A stretch of 8,645 bases of DNA, from contig JALGUI010000158.1 in NCBI GenBank assembly GCA_029820915.1, positions 1-8,645 on the forward strand, read 5' to 3'. A model generated the notes under the pieces. The model saw only the letters and a list, made by a program, of their open reading frames with translations. It made no database searches and was not told the DNA's origin. Shown piece by piece: positions 1 to 5,861 of the stretch. The translations under genes were made by a program, and so were the position numbers. Source of the DNA: Candidatus Zipacnadia bacterium. Its GTDB lineage: Bacteria; Armatimonadota; Zipacnadia; Zipacnadales; UBA5352. Numbering within the stretch: the stretch's first letter is position 1; every line of letters begins with the position of its first letter.

Positions 1-114
1 TGCTCGGCGATCATCCAGCCCGGCGGCTCGCGCCGCGACGACGAGGTCATCGCCGCCGCCGACGAGCATGGCATCCCGATGGTCATGACCGGCATGAGGC
101 ATTTCTGGCATTGA
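1..114 (+). CDS. purH: PurH, C-terminal fragment (bifunctional AICAR transformylase / IMP cyclohydrolase)
   Basis: Only the last 37 residues and the TGA stop are inside the window; the 5' part lies upstream. The visible tail contains AIIQPGGS, then DDEVIAAADEHGI, then TGMRHF close to the stop. These are the hallmark C-terminal motifs of PurH, in the AICAR transformylase domain. That domain transfers a formyl group from 10-formyl-tetrahydrofolate to AICAR, and the N-terminal cyclohydrolase domain then closes the ring to IMP, the last steps of purine synthesis in the cytoplasm. The protein ends HFWH, where the family usually ends HFRH or HFKH; this is one codon (TGG) and probably harmless. The stop is followed after 16 bases by the next candidate start. 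I see no terminator directly behind it. Confidence 0.95.
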   Translation, partial: CSAIIQPGGSRRDDEVIAAADEHGIPMVMTGMRHFWH

Positions 115-130
115 GGGTGGGCTCCCGTCG

Positions 131-469
131 GTGGTGCCCCGCGATGGAGAGGAGTTGTCTGCTCTGGATGCCCAACGACTGATACTGATGGCTGCGGCTC
201 GCCAGGTGCTTGTGGCGGAGATTCGGGCAGGCAGGGCGGGCCCGGGGGCCGACTTCCTGTGCGTGGACTTCGACCAAGGGCCCGACGGAAGTATGCTGCT
301 GCTCACGAACACTGGCGGCCCCAATCAGCCGCCGGACACGTACTCAGGACGCCCCCTCGAATACGTGGGGGAGTTCGTAGCAGACGGTGTGCGATGCTTC
401 GTGTGGCGGTGCCCAGACGACGGCGAGCAGTTCGCCGAGGATGGCGATGGCACTGGTGCGACGCCATGA
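131..469 (+). CDS. Small hypothetical protein (112 aa), unknown function
   Basis: I do not recognise a family. The predicted protein is acidic, with no signal peptide and no membrane segment. It has a helix-like N-terminal part (about residues 10-35, Ala/Leu/Arg rich) followed by a strand-rich part with LCVDFDQGPDGSMLLLTNTG, a Pro/Gly-rich turn and a segment with EYVGEFVADGVRCFVW. It ends in an Asp/Glu/Gly-rich tail. The GTG at 131 is chosen because an AGGGTGG stretch (114-120) lies about 10 bases upstream; GTG 134, TTG 155 (directly behind GGAGAGGAG) or ATG 188 are alternatives. The frame is open only from base 98, after an in-frame TGA at 95-97. Third codon positions are less GC-rich than in the neighbouring genes (for example TCA GGA, GTA GCA, CGA TGC). 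It may be a recently acquired gene, a fast-evolving lineage-specific gene or, less likely, spurious. It sits 16 bases behind purH and could be read from the same transcript. Confidence 0.5.
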   Translation: MVPRDGEELSALDAQRLILMAAARQVLVAEIRAGRAGPGADFLCVDFDQGPDGSMLLLTNTGGPNQPPDTYSGRPLEYVGEFVADGVRCFVWRCPDDGEQFAEDGDGTGATP

Positions 470-513
470 AACGGGCGCAGCGCGCGACGGGCGCGCACTG
501 TCGCACCGCGTAG

Positions 514-532
514 GTCGGGCTTCCAGCCCGAC
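514..532. repeat. Perfect short hairpin, REP-like palindrome
   Basis: An 8-base arm GTCGGGCT (514-521) and its exact complement AGCCCGAC (525-532) enclose a 3-base TCC loop. No T-run follows on the + strand, so it is a poor intrinsic terminator. It lies in the 117-base gap between the small ORF and the sialidase gene, which otherwise holds only the short direct repeats listed next. Size, GC content and position fit a dispersed REP-type palindrome, but only one copy is in this window, so dispersal is inferred. Confidence 0.6.
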
Positions 533-568
533 TCGTCGTTGCTCTTCGTCGTTGCTTGCAGGTTGCAG
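533..568. repeat. Short direct repeats next to the hairpin
   Basis: An 11-base unit TCGTCGTTGCT occurs at 533-543 and again at 546-556, separated by CT. Directly after it a 6-base unit TTGCAG occurs at 556-561 and 563-568. The repeats abut the hairpin at 514-532 and end 18 bases before the sialidase start. They may be part of the same intergenic element or replication-slippage products. Confidence 0.55.
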
Positions 569-586
569 CGTGTAGCTCCCACCACA

Positions 587-1642
587 ATGATTGAGCGCGT
601 CACCACCGAATACGTCACGGTCGCTCGTAACGATGGCGTGTACGAGTGCTTCCCGGACATGTGCCGCACGCCGGGCGGCGACCTGCTGGCGGTCTACCGC
701 GAGTCCGAGTCCCACGAGGGCCACGAGTTCTCGGACCTCGTCATCCGGCGCAGCGCCGACGAGGGCCGGACGTGGGGCGAGCGCCAGGTCATCGTGGAGG
801 GGCCGCGCGCGGGCCGGGCGCCCGAGCACGTGAAGTACAACTGCGCGAAGATATCGACGCTTCCCGACGGGCGCATCGCCATGGTGGTCGATGAGATGCT
901 CGCCGACCCGCGCAGCCACGCGGAGCGCTGGCGCGAGGTGCTCATCTGGTGGAGCGCCGACGACGGCCGGACGTGGTCGCAGCCGCGGGGCACCGGCATC
1001 ACGCTGGGCCTGCCGGACAGCATCGTCGAGGCCGCCGATGGCGCCCTCATCATGGGCGGCCAGGTGCCCAGCGAAGCGACCGGAAAGCTCACCTGGCGCT
1101 GCTCGCGTTCGACCGACGGCGGCGCCACGTGGTCGGACCCGATCACCATCGCCGATGACGGCGAGTTCGAGCACTGTGAGGGCAGCATCATTCGCCTGCC
1201 GGGTGACGAGCTGGTGTGCTGGATGCGCGAGAACTCGCACCAGGGCTATCCGGGCTACAAGTGCATCTCGCGCGACAACGGCCTGAGCTGGGAGGGCCCG
1301 TTCCGCACGCTCATGGCCGGCTGCGAGCGGCCACAGGCGGGGCTGCTCGACGGCGGCCAGGTCCTCGTGACCTACCGGTCGAACATGCGCGGGCGGGCCT
1401 GCGGCAAGCAGAACATGTTCGCATATCTGGAGAGCGTCGAGAGCGCGCTGGAGCCCGAGCGCCCGCGGCAGCAGGGGCGCATCATCGCCCTCGACCACGA
1501 TAGCCATGAGGGGACGACGGACACCGGCTATTCGGGCTGGGAGCAGCTTCGCGACGGCCGCATCCTGTGCATCTACTATATCAAGCGCGACGCGCCCATG
1601 GCCTGGATCCGCGGGCGCTTCTTCTCGGAGCACGATTTCTGA
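587..1642 (+). CDS. Sialidase-fold (BNR/Asp-box) protein, probably cytosolic
   Basis: The 351-residue protein has four Asp boxes of the S-x-D-x-G-x-[ST]-W type, each on a beta-propeller blade: residues 56-63 (SADEGRTW), 123-130 (SADDGRTW), 175-182 (STDGGATW) and 228-235 (SRDNGLSW). This spacing and the ending GYSGWEQLRDGRILCIYY are typical of the BNR_2 / exo-alpha-sialidase-like family, a six-bladed propeller that in bacteria includes sialidases and many proteins of unverified glycoside-related function. Arg38, Arg214 and Arg264 follow blade strands and could form the ligand-binding arginine triad, but I cannot prove this. There are ten cysteines and no signal peptide, so an intracellular location is likely and true sialidase activity is doubtful. 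ATG 587 begins the conserved part (MIERVTTEYV). No good ribosome binding site is visible. The gene is flanked by repeat elements on both sides and separates the purH end from glyA, which looks like an accessory insertion. Confidence 0.85.
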   Translation: MIERVTTEYVTVARNDGVYECFPDMCRTPGGDLLAVYRESESHEGHEFSDLVIRRSADEGRTWGERQVIVEGPRAGRAPEHVKYNCAKISTLPDGRIAMVVDEMLADPRSHAERWREVLIWWSADDGRTWSQPRGTGITLGLPDSIVEAADGALIMGGQVPSEATGKLTWRCSRSTDGGATWSDPITIADDGEFEHCEGSIIRLPGDELVCWMRENSHQGYPGYKCISRDNGLSWEGPFRTLMAGCERPQAGLLDGGQVLVTYRSNMRGRACGKQNMFAYLESVESALEPERPRQQGRIIALDHDSHEGTTDTGYSGWEQLRDGRILCIYYIKRDAPMAWIRGRFFSEHDF

Positions 1643-1690
1643 GGCCCCGCACGCTCGGCGGGCATCCCGTGTGCGCCGTTGCCCGATGCT

Positions 1691-1746
1691 GTTAGGTGTT
1701 AGCTGTTAGCTGTTAGCTGTTAGCTGGTAGCTGGTAGCTGGTAGCT
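1691..1746. repeat. Heptanucleotide tandem array, 8 units
   Basis: Eight head-to-tail 7-base units: one GTTAGGT (1691-1697), four GTTAGCT (1698-1725) and three GGTAGCT (1726-1746). Variants are ordered, with the GTT form first and the GGT form last, as expected from stepwise slippage or unequal duplication. The array ends 10 bases before the GGAGG ribosome binding site of glyA, so it lies in the glyA leader or promoter region. The 7-base period means copy-number change would alter spacing to glyA but no reading frame. The rest of the 126-base sialidase-glyA gap shows no convincing promoter or terminator. Confidence 0.95.
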
Positions 1747-1756
1747 GACGACTGAT

Positions 1757-1761
1757 GGAGG
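1757..1761 (+). promoter_or_regulatory. glyA ribosome binding site
   Basis: GGAGG at 1757-1761 is a strong Shine-Dalgarno core. It is 10 bases before ATG 1772 and 7 bases before GTG 1769, so spacing alone does not decide between these two adjacent in-frame starts. ATG is preferred as the stronger initiator. Confidence 0.75.
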
Positions 1762-1771
1762 TAATACCGTG

Positions 1772-3034
1772 ATGAGCATGATGTCACGCAGCCTTGCCCA
1801 GGCCGACCCCGAGGTCGGTGAGATCATTGGCGGCGAGCTTGAGCGCCAGCAGACCACGCTGATGCTCATCCCGTCCGAGAACTACGCATCCCGCGCGGTC
1901 ATGGCGGCCGCGGGCTCAGTGCTGACGAACAAGTACGCGGAGGGCTACCCGGGCCGCCGCTACTACAATGGCTGCATCTACTACGACGAGATCGAGAACC
2001 TCGCGCGCGATCGTGCCCGAGCGCTGTTTCGCGCCGACCACGCCAACGTGCAGCCGCACACCGGGACGTCGGCGAACATGGCAGCCTACTACGCGATGCT
2101 CGACCCCGGCGACCGGATCCTGGCGATGAAGATCGAGCACGGCGGCCACCTGTCGCACGGGATGAAGATCAACTTCTCCGGCCAGACCTACGAGGCCCAC
2201 TTCTACGGCCTGTCGGAGGAGACCGATCAGATCGACTACGACAACATCCGCGACATTGCGCTGCAGGTGCGGCCGAAGCTGATCGTGGCCGGGGCCAGCG
2301 CCTACCCGCGCGCCATTGACTTCCGCCAGTTCGCCGAGATCGCGGGCGAGGTCGGCGCGCTGCTCATGGCCGACATCGCGCACATCGTCGGGCTGGTGGC
2401 GGCCGGCGCCCACCCCGATCCGGTGCCGGTCGCGGACGTCGTGACCTCGACCACCCACAAGACCCTGCGCGGGCCGCGCAGCGCCTTCATCCTGTGCAGG
2501 GCCGACTGGGCGCGCAAGATCGACCGCGCCGTCTTCCCCGGCGTACAGGCCGGGCCGCTGATGCACATCATCGCCGCCAAGGCCGTCGCCTTCAAGGAGG
2601 CGCAGAGCCTGTTCTTCCGCGAGTACCAGCGGCAGATCGTGCGCAACGCACACGCCCTGGCCGCCTCGCTGCAGGAGGAGAGCTTCCGCCTGGTCACCGG
2701 CGGCACCGACAACCACCACCTGATGCTCGTGGACCTGCGCGACCAGGACATCACGGGCAAGCTGGCGGCCGACCTGCTCGAGCAGGCCGGGATCGTCGTC
2801 AACAAGAACCTCATCCCCGGCGACGAGCGCTCGCCTGATGAGACCAGCGGCATCCGCCCCGGCACGCCGGGCCTGACCACGCGCGGCATGCAGGAGCCGG
2901 AGATGCACGAGATCGCGAAGATGGTCGCGCGCGTCATCCACGAGGGGCGCGACAGCGAGAAGGTGCTGGCCGAGGTCCGCCACCAGGTCCTGGAACTGTG
3001 CGAGGCCTTCCCGATCTACGAGCACCTGCCCTGA
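1772..3034 (+). CDS. glyA: Serine hydroxymethyltransferase
   Basis: This PLP enzyme interconverts serine plus tetrahydrofolate and glycine plus 5,10-methylene-tetrahydrofolate, the main cellular source of one-carbon units, in the cytoplasm. Its 420 residues match the usual bacterial length of about 410-430. Visible landmarks are PSENYAS (34-40), the LTNKYAEGYPGRRYY substrate region (51-65), ANVQPHTG (91-98), HGGHLSHG (123-130), the cofactor-stacking D201-I-A-H204, the Schiff-base lysine K230 in STTHKTLRGPR, and SGIRPGTP with the carboxylate-binding Arg362. Some usually fixed positions differ: FPGVQAGPL has Ala260 where FPGxQGGP is standard, THKTLRGPR is followed by SA instead of GG, and GTP is followed by GL rather than A. 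These variants leave the catalytic set intact and suggest a divergent clade. The start could also be GTG 1769. A heptamer array precedes it and a hairpin cluster follows. It may be co-transcribed with the MFS gene 132 bases downstream. Confidence 0.96.
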   Translation: MSMMSRSLAQADPEVGEIIGGELERQQTTLMLIPSENYASRAVMAAAGSVLTNKYAEGYPGRRYYNGCIYYDEIENLARDRARALFRADHANVQPHTGTSANMAAYYAMLDPGDRILAMKIEHGGHLSHGMKINFSGQTYEAHFYGLSEETDQIDYDNIRDIALQVRPKLIVAGASAYPRAIDFRQFAEIAGEVGALLMADIAHIVGLVAAGAHPDPVPVADVVTSTTHKTLRGPRSAFILCRADWARKIDRAVFPGVQAGPLMHIIAAKAVAFKEAQSLFFREYQRQIVRNAHALAASLQEESFRLVTGGTDNHHLMLVDLRDQDITGKLAADLLEQAGIVVNKNLIPGDERSPDETSGIRPGTPGLTTRGMQEPEMHEIAKMVARVIHEGRDSEKVLAEVRHQVLELCEAFPIYEHLP

Positions 3035-3062
3035 GGCCCAACCGCTGACGAAGACCGGCCCC

Positions 3063-3148
3063 CTTCGCCGCCACGGCCCCCTCAGGCCGGCGGCCAGGGG
3101 GCTGTGCCGCACAGGGGGGACGTTCCTTCATCGCCCCGCGGGGCGAAG
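3063..3148. repeat. Cluster of three hairpins between glyA and the MFS gene
   Basis: Hairpin 1 pairs GCCCCCT (3076-3082) with AGGGGGC (3096-3102), with an inner GGCC/GGCC stem. Hairpin 2 pairs CTGTG (3102-3106) with CACAG (3110-3114) around CCG. Hairpin 3 is a perfect 16-base palindrome (3131-3146) centred on CCGCGG. CTTCGCC (3063-3069) is also the exact complement of GGCGAAG (3142-3148), so the whole block could close as one structure. No T-run follows any of the stems, so intrinsic termination is not supported. It could be a dispersed palindromic element, a processing or attenuation structure, or a stabiliser of the glyA transcript 3' end. Confidence 0.65.
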
Positions 3149-3166
3149 CCGCCGGGGAAGCGAGCA

Positions 3167-4414
3167 ATGCGCCAGAGGATCGCCCGCAGGCTGCGCGACA
3201 ACCCGCAACTCGTGCTCTTCCTGCTGGCCGTGTTCGCCCTGGGAGTGGGCAACGGGATCTTCCAGACCACCTACAACAACTACCTGAGCGACATCTTCGG
3301 CATCGGCGCCACGGCACGCGGCGCGCTGGAGTTCCCCCGCGAGCTGCCCGGCTTCCTGGTCGCGCTGCTCGCCGGCGCGCTGGTCTTCCTGGCCGAGAAC
3401 CGCGTCGCGGCGCTGGCGGCGGCCTTCACCGGCCTGGGCATGATCGGCCTGGGGCTGATCGACGCGCGCTGGGGCCTCATGCTGCTCTTCACCGTCGTCT
3501 GGAGCATCGGGGGGCACGTCGAGATGCCCATGCGCAGCGCCATCGCCATGAGTCTGGGGACGCAGCGCCAGCATGGCCGGCGGCTCGGGCAGACCTCGGC
3601 CGCGCGCGTGGGCGCCAACATCCTCGGGGCCCTGCTGGTGTGGCTGGTCATCGACTACGTCGGCAACAACTGGACGATCACCTTCACCGTCGGAGGGCTG
3701 GCCGCCATCGTCGGGGCGCTGGTCTACCTCCGTCTGCGTCCGGTGCAGGGCCAGAGGCAGCGGGCCAGGTTCGTCGTCAAGCGCCGCTACGGCCTCTACT
3801 ACGCGCTGTGCACCCTCTTCGGCGCGCGCAAGCAGGTCTTCCTCACCTTCGCGCCCTGGGTGCTCGTGACTGTCTACGGCCAGCCCGCCTCCACCTTCGC
3901 GAAGCTGTGGATCGCCGCCTCGGTGCTCGGCGTGTTCTTCCAGCAGGGCCTCGGCGACCTCATCGACCGCTGGGGAGAGCGGCGCGTCCTTATGGCCGAT
4001 GGCATGATGCTCGTGCTCATCTGCCTCGGCTACGCCTTCGCGGGCCGCCTTGGCCTGCCGCACGGCTGGCCGGTGCGGATGCTCTACGTCTGCTACGTCC
4101 TCGACCAGTTGCTCTTCGGCGTCGAGAACGCGCGCAGCGCCTACCTGGCAAAGATCGCCGAGCGGCCCGAGGACCTGTCGCCATCCCTATCGATGGGCAT
4201 CTCGCTCAACCACGCCGTATCCATGCTGGTGCCCTTCATCGGCGGCAAGTACGTCTGGGACGTGTTCGGCTACGAGTGGGTCTTCGTCGGCGCGGCCGGG
4301 CTATCGGTGCTGACCATCATTGCCGCCGGCCGCGTGCGCACCCCGCAGCGCGACAGGGAGGTCGAGGAGCGCGGTGAACGCGCGGCGACCGATGACCTAT
4401 CGACAGGCGGCTGA
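3167..4414 (+). CDS. MFS transporter, substrate unknown
   Basis: A 415-residue integral membrane protein with about twelve hydrophobic segments, roughly at residues 15-35, 61-77, 80-98, 102-120, 146-166, 170-188, 210-235, 243-262, 275-292, 302-320, 345-360 and 370-387. This is the 6+6 plan of the major facilitator superfamily. The basic central loop (about 189-209, RLRPVQGQRQRARFVVKRR) separates the halves. GDLIDRWGERRVL (263-275) resembles the GxxxDRxGRR signature of the loop between segments 8 and 9, the counterpart of the motif between 2 and 3. The N-terminus is basic and the C-terminal tail (391-415) is hydrophilic and charged, both expected to be cytoplasmic. ATG 3167 begins just before the first hydrophobic segment and has a weak GGGGAAG upstream; an earlier GTG (3104) would lie inside an intergenic hairpin and is less likely. 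Its end overlaps folC by 23 bases, so the two are probably translated from one mRNA. The context hints at folate or one-carbon metabolites, but the sequence does not identify a substrate. Confidence 0.88.
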   Translation: MRQRIARRLRDNPQLVLFLLAVFALGVGNGIFQTTYNNYLSDIFGIGATARGALEFPRELPGFLVALLAGALVFLAENRVAALAAAFTGLGMIGLGLIDARWGLMLLFTVVWSIGGHVEMPMRSAIAMSLGTQRQHGRRLGQTSAARVGANILGALLVWLVIDYVGNNWTITFTVGGLAAIVGALVYLRLRPVQGQRQRARFVVKRRYGLYYALCTLFGARKQVFLTFAPWVLVTVYGQPASTFAKLWIAASVLGVFFQQGLGDLIDRWGERRVLMADGMMLVLICLGYAFAGRLGLPHGWPVRMLYVCYVLDQLLFGVENARSAYLAKIAERPEDLSPSLSMGISLNHAVSMLVPFIGGKYVWDVFGYEWVFVGAAGLSVLTIIAAGRVRTPQRDREVEERGERAATDDLSTGG

Positions 4415-5753
4415 GTGGCTCGAGACGCTCGCGAACGCCGAGCGCACCGGGCTCGACGGCCGCTTCCGGCGGCGCATGAACCTCGACGCCACGTGGAGGC
4501 TCATGGAGCTGCTCGGTGGGCCGCATCGCGAGCTGCGCGCGGTGCACGTCGCCGGCACCAAGGGCAAGGGCTCCGTCGGCGCCATGATTGAGGCCGCCGC
4601 GCGCGCCGCCGGCCACACTACCGGCCTGTTCACCTCGCCCCACCTCGTCTCGTGGCGCGAGCGCGTGACGCTCGATGGCGCGCCGATCTCCGAGCAGGCC
4701 ATCGCGCGCCTGGCCACGCGCGTCCGGCCGGCCGTCGAACAGGTCGAGGCCGAGGGCCTGCGCAGGCCCAGCTTCTTCGAGGCCTGCACCGCCATCGCCT
4801 TCCTGGCCTTCGCCGACGCCGACCTCGACCTGTGCGTGGTCGAGGTCGGGCTGGGCGGGCGCCTCGACGCCACCAATGTCATCGAGCCCCTGCTGTCGGT
4901 CATCACGACGCTCGGCATCGACCACGCGAAGACCCTCGGCGACACCGTCGGGGCGATAGCCGCGGAGAAGGCCGGGATCATCAAGCCCGGCGTACCCGTC
5001 GTGCTGGCGCCGCAGAGCGAAGAAGCGGCGGACGTCGTTGCCCGCATCGCCGAGGAGCGCTCGGCGCCTCTACGGATGGCCGAGCCCTTCGCGGTCGGCG
5101 AGGTGGAGCCGCTCGATCCCGCCGACGTCGCTCCGGGCGAGGTGCCCGTGCTCCGCGAGCCCATGCGCGGCGCCTACGCGGGCTCCGAGGTGGCGATCGC
5201 CCTGCCGCTGCCCGGTGAGCACCAGGCGATCAACGCGGGCGTCGTCGCGGCGGCCTGTGAGGTCCAGACCGACCTGGGCATCGGCGTCGCGCCACCCGAG
5301 TTCGTGTCCGGACTCGAGAGCGTGCGCTGGCCGGCGCGAGTGCAGGTGGTCGATGTGCGCCCGTGGCTGGTGGTGGACTGTGCCCACAACCGGCAGTCCG
5401 CGCGCGCGCTCGCGGCCGCCCTTGACCGACACCTGAGCTTCGAGCGGCTCATCGTGGTCATCGGGCTGTCGAAGAACAAGGCCGGACGCGACATCGCGCT
5501 CGAGCTGTCCGCTGCCGACCACGTCGTCATCACCCAGGCCCTGCTGCCGCGCGCGATGTCCGCCGACAAGCTCGCCGAGCGCACCGGCGACATCTGGCGC
5601 AGCTACCAGGTCATCCCTCAGCCGGCACAGGCGCTGGCACGAGCCCGGGAGCTCGCCGGGCCGCGCGACGCCATCTGCGTGACCGGGTCCATCTTCCTCA
5701 TCGGCGACCTCATGGAGGCCGGCGTCGTCCGGATTCCGTCCTGGCCTCTGTAG
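4392..5753 (+). CDS. folC: Folylpolyglutamate synthase / dihydrofolate synthase
   Basis: A Mur-ligase-type ATP-dependent enzyme that adds glutamate to dihydropteroate and/or extends the gamma-glutamyl tail of folates, keeping them in the cell and tightening binding to folate enzymes. At 453 residues it is of usual length. Motifs from M4392: P-loop GTKGKGS (55-61), folate-side TSPHL (81-85), EVGLGGRLDATN (151-162), GIDHAKTLGDT with His178, the AEKAGIIKPG block with the probable carbamylated Lys193, the inter-domain D329-C-A-H-N (usually DGAHN; Cys replaces Gly), GLSKNKAGRD (358-367) and the C-terminal TGSIFLIGDL (431-440). ATG 4392 gives the typical MTYRQAAEWL start; an in-frame GTG at 4374 has better-placed purine-rich signals (GGGAGGT 4356-4362, GAGGAG 4364-4369) and would add six residues. 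The start lies inside the 3' end of the MFS gene, implying translational coupling. Whether it has both activities or only one cannot be decided here. Confidence 0.95.
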   Translation: MTYRQAAEWLETLANAERTGLDGRFRRRMNLDATWRLMELLGGPHRELRAVHVAGTKGKGSVGAMIEAAARAAGHTTGLFTSPHLVSWRERVTLDGAPISEQAIARLATRVRPAVEQVEAEGLRRPSFFEACTAIAFLAFADADLDLCVVEVGLGGRLDATNVIEPLLSVITTLGIDHAKTLGDTVGAIAAEKAGIIKPGVPVVLAPQSEEAADVVARIAEERSAPLRMAEPFAVGEVEPLDPADVAPGEVPVLREPMRGAYAGSEVAIALPLPGEHQAINAGVVAAACEVQTDLGIGVAPPEFVSGLESVRWPARVQVVDVRPWLVVDCAHNRQSARALAAALDRHLSFERLIVVIGLSKNKAGRDIALELSAADHVVITQALLPRAMSADKLAERTGDIWRSYQVIPQPAQALARARELAGPRDAICVTGSIFLIGDLMEAGVVRIPSWPL

Positions 5754-5767
5754 ACCACCCCGCGACG

Positions 5768-5803
5768 CTCCCGAGCCCGGGCGCGGGAGGACATTTCTAC
5801 TTT
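5768..5803 (+). terminator. Possible intrinsic terminator of folC
   Basis: Stem CTCCCG (5768-5773) pairs with CGGGAG (5784-5789). After one mismatch, GC/GC extends the stem to a CCGG loop. It is followed by the T-rich but interrupted ATTTCTACTTT (5793-5803). It lies 14 bases after the folC stop and before the uvrA promoter, where a terminator would make sense. The T-tract is broken, so strength is uncertain, and it overlaps the first copy of the direct repeat described next. Confidence 0.45.
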
Positions 5804-5830
5804 GCTCAAACCGGACATTATCACGTTGCT
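5789..5830. repeat. AT-rich imperfect direct repeat, possible insertion-sequence end remnant
   Basis: Two 18-base copies, 5789-5806 and 5813-5830, both begin GGACATT and end TTGCT and match at 14 of 18 positions, with a 24-base period. The block is clearly more AT-rich than its surroundings. From memory, not from a search, GGACATTTCTACTTTGC-like sequences recur at the ends of some elements with integrase-type transposases. No transposase or matching second end is present here, so at most this would be a relic. A regulator-binding direct repeat upstream of uvrA is the alternative. Confidence 0.5.
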
Positions 5831-5831
5831 G

Positions 5832-5861
5832 CGACAGCGCTCGCGAGCGCATTGACTGTCG
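5832..5861. promoter_or_regulatory. Nested palindromes overlapping the uvrA -35 region (operator candidate)
   Basis: A perfect 14-base palindrome occupies 5837-5850 (GCGCTCGCGAGCGC) and ends one base before the -35 hexamer. A second, wider inverted repeat, CGACAG (5832-5837) and CTGTCG (5856-5861), encloses it and overlaps the -35 box. Such symmetry directly on a promoter is what a dimeric repressor site looks like. It does not match the Escherichia coli (CTGT-N8-ACAG) or Bacillus-type LexA box, so the regulator is unknown and operator function is inferred. Confidence 0.4.

Noticed and set aside
539..586. Upstream TTG start of the sialidase gene giving a lipobox-like LFVVAC
   Set aside because: The stretch is encoded by the intergenic direct repeats. 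It has only six residues before the cysteine and no charged n-region, so it is not a credible lipoprotein signal.
344..1633. 429-codon open frame on the minus strand
   Set aside because: It is the antisense shadow of the sialidase gene. Its Ala/Arg/Val/His-rich composition shows no domain motifs, and GC-rich codon bias explains the lack of stops.
1691..1746. CRISPR array
   Set aside because: Units are 7 bases with no spacers, so this is a simple tandem repeat.
3076..3102. Intrinsic terminator of glyA
   Set aside because: The stem is strong but is followed by TGTGCCGCAC with no T-run.
1916..3112. 398-codon minus-strand frame opposite glyA
   Set aside because: Antisense shadow of a full-length, motif-complete GlyA; no independent coding evidence.
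3104..3166. Upstream GTG start for the MFS transporter
   Set aside because: It begins inside an intergenic hairpin and adds a Pro/Arg/Lys-rich stretch unlike MFS N-termini; ATG 3167 directly precedes the first membrane segment.
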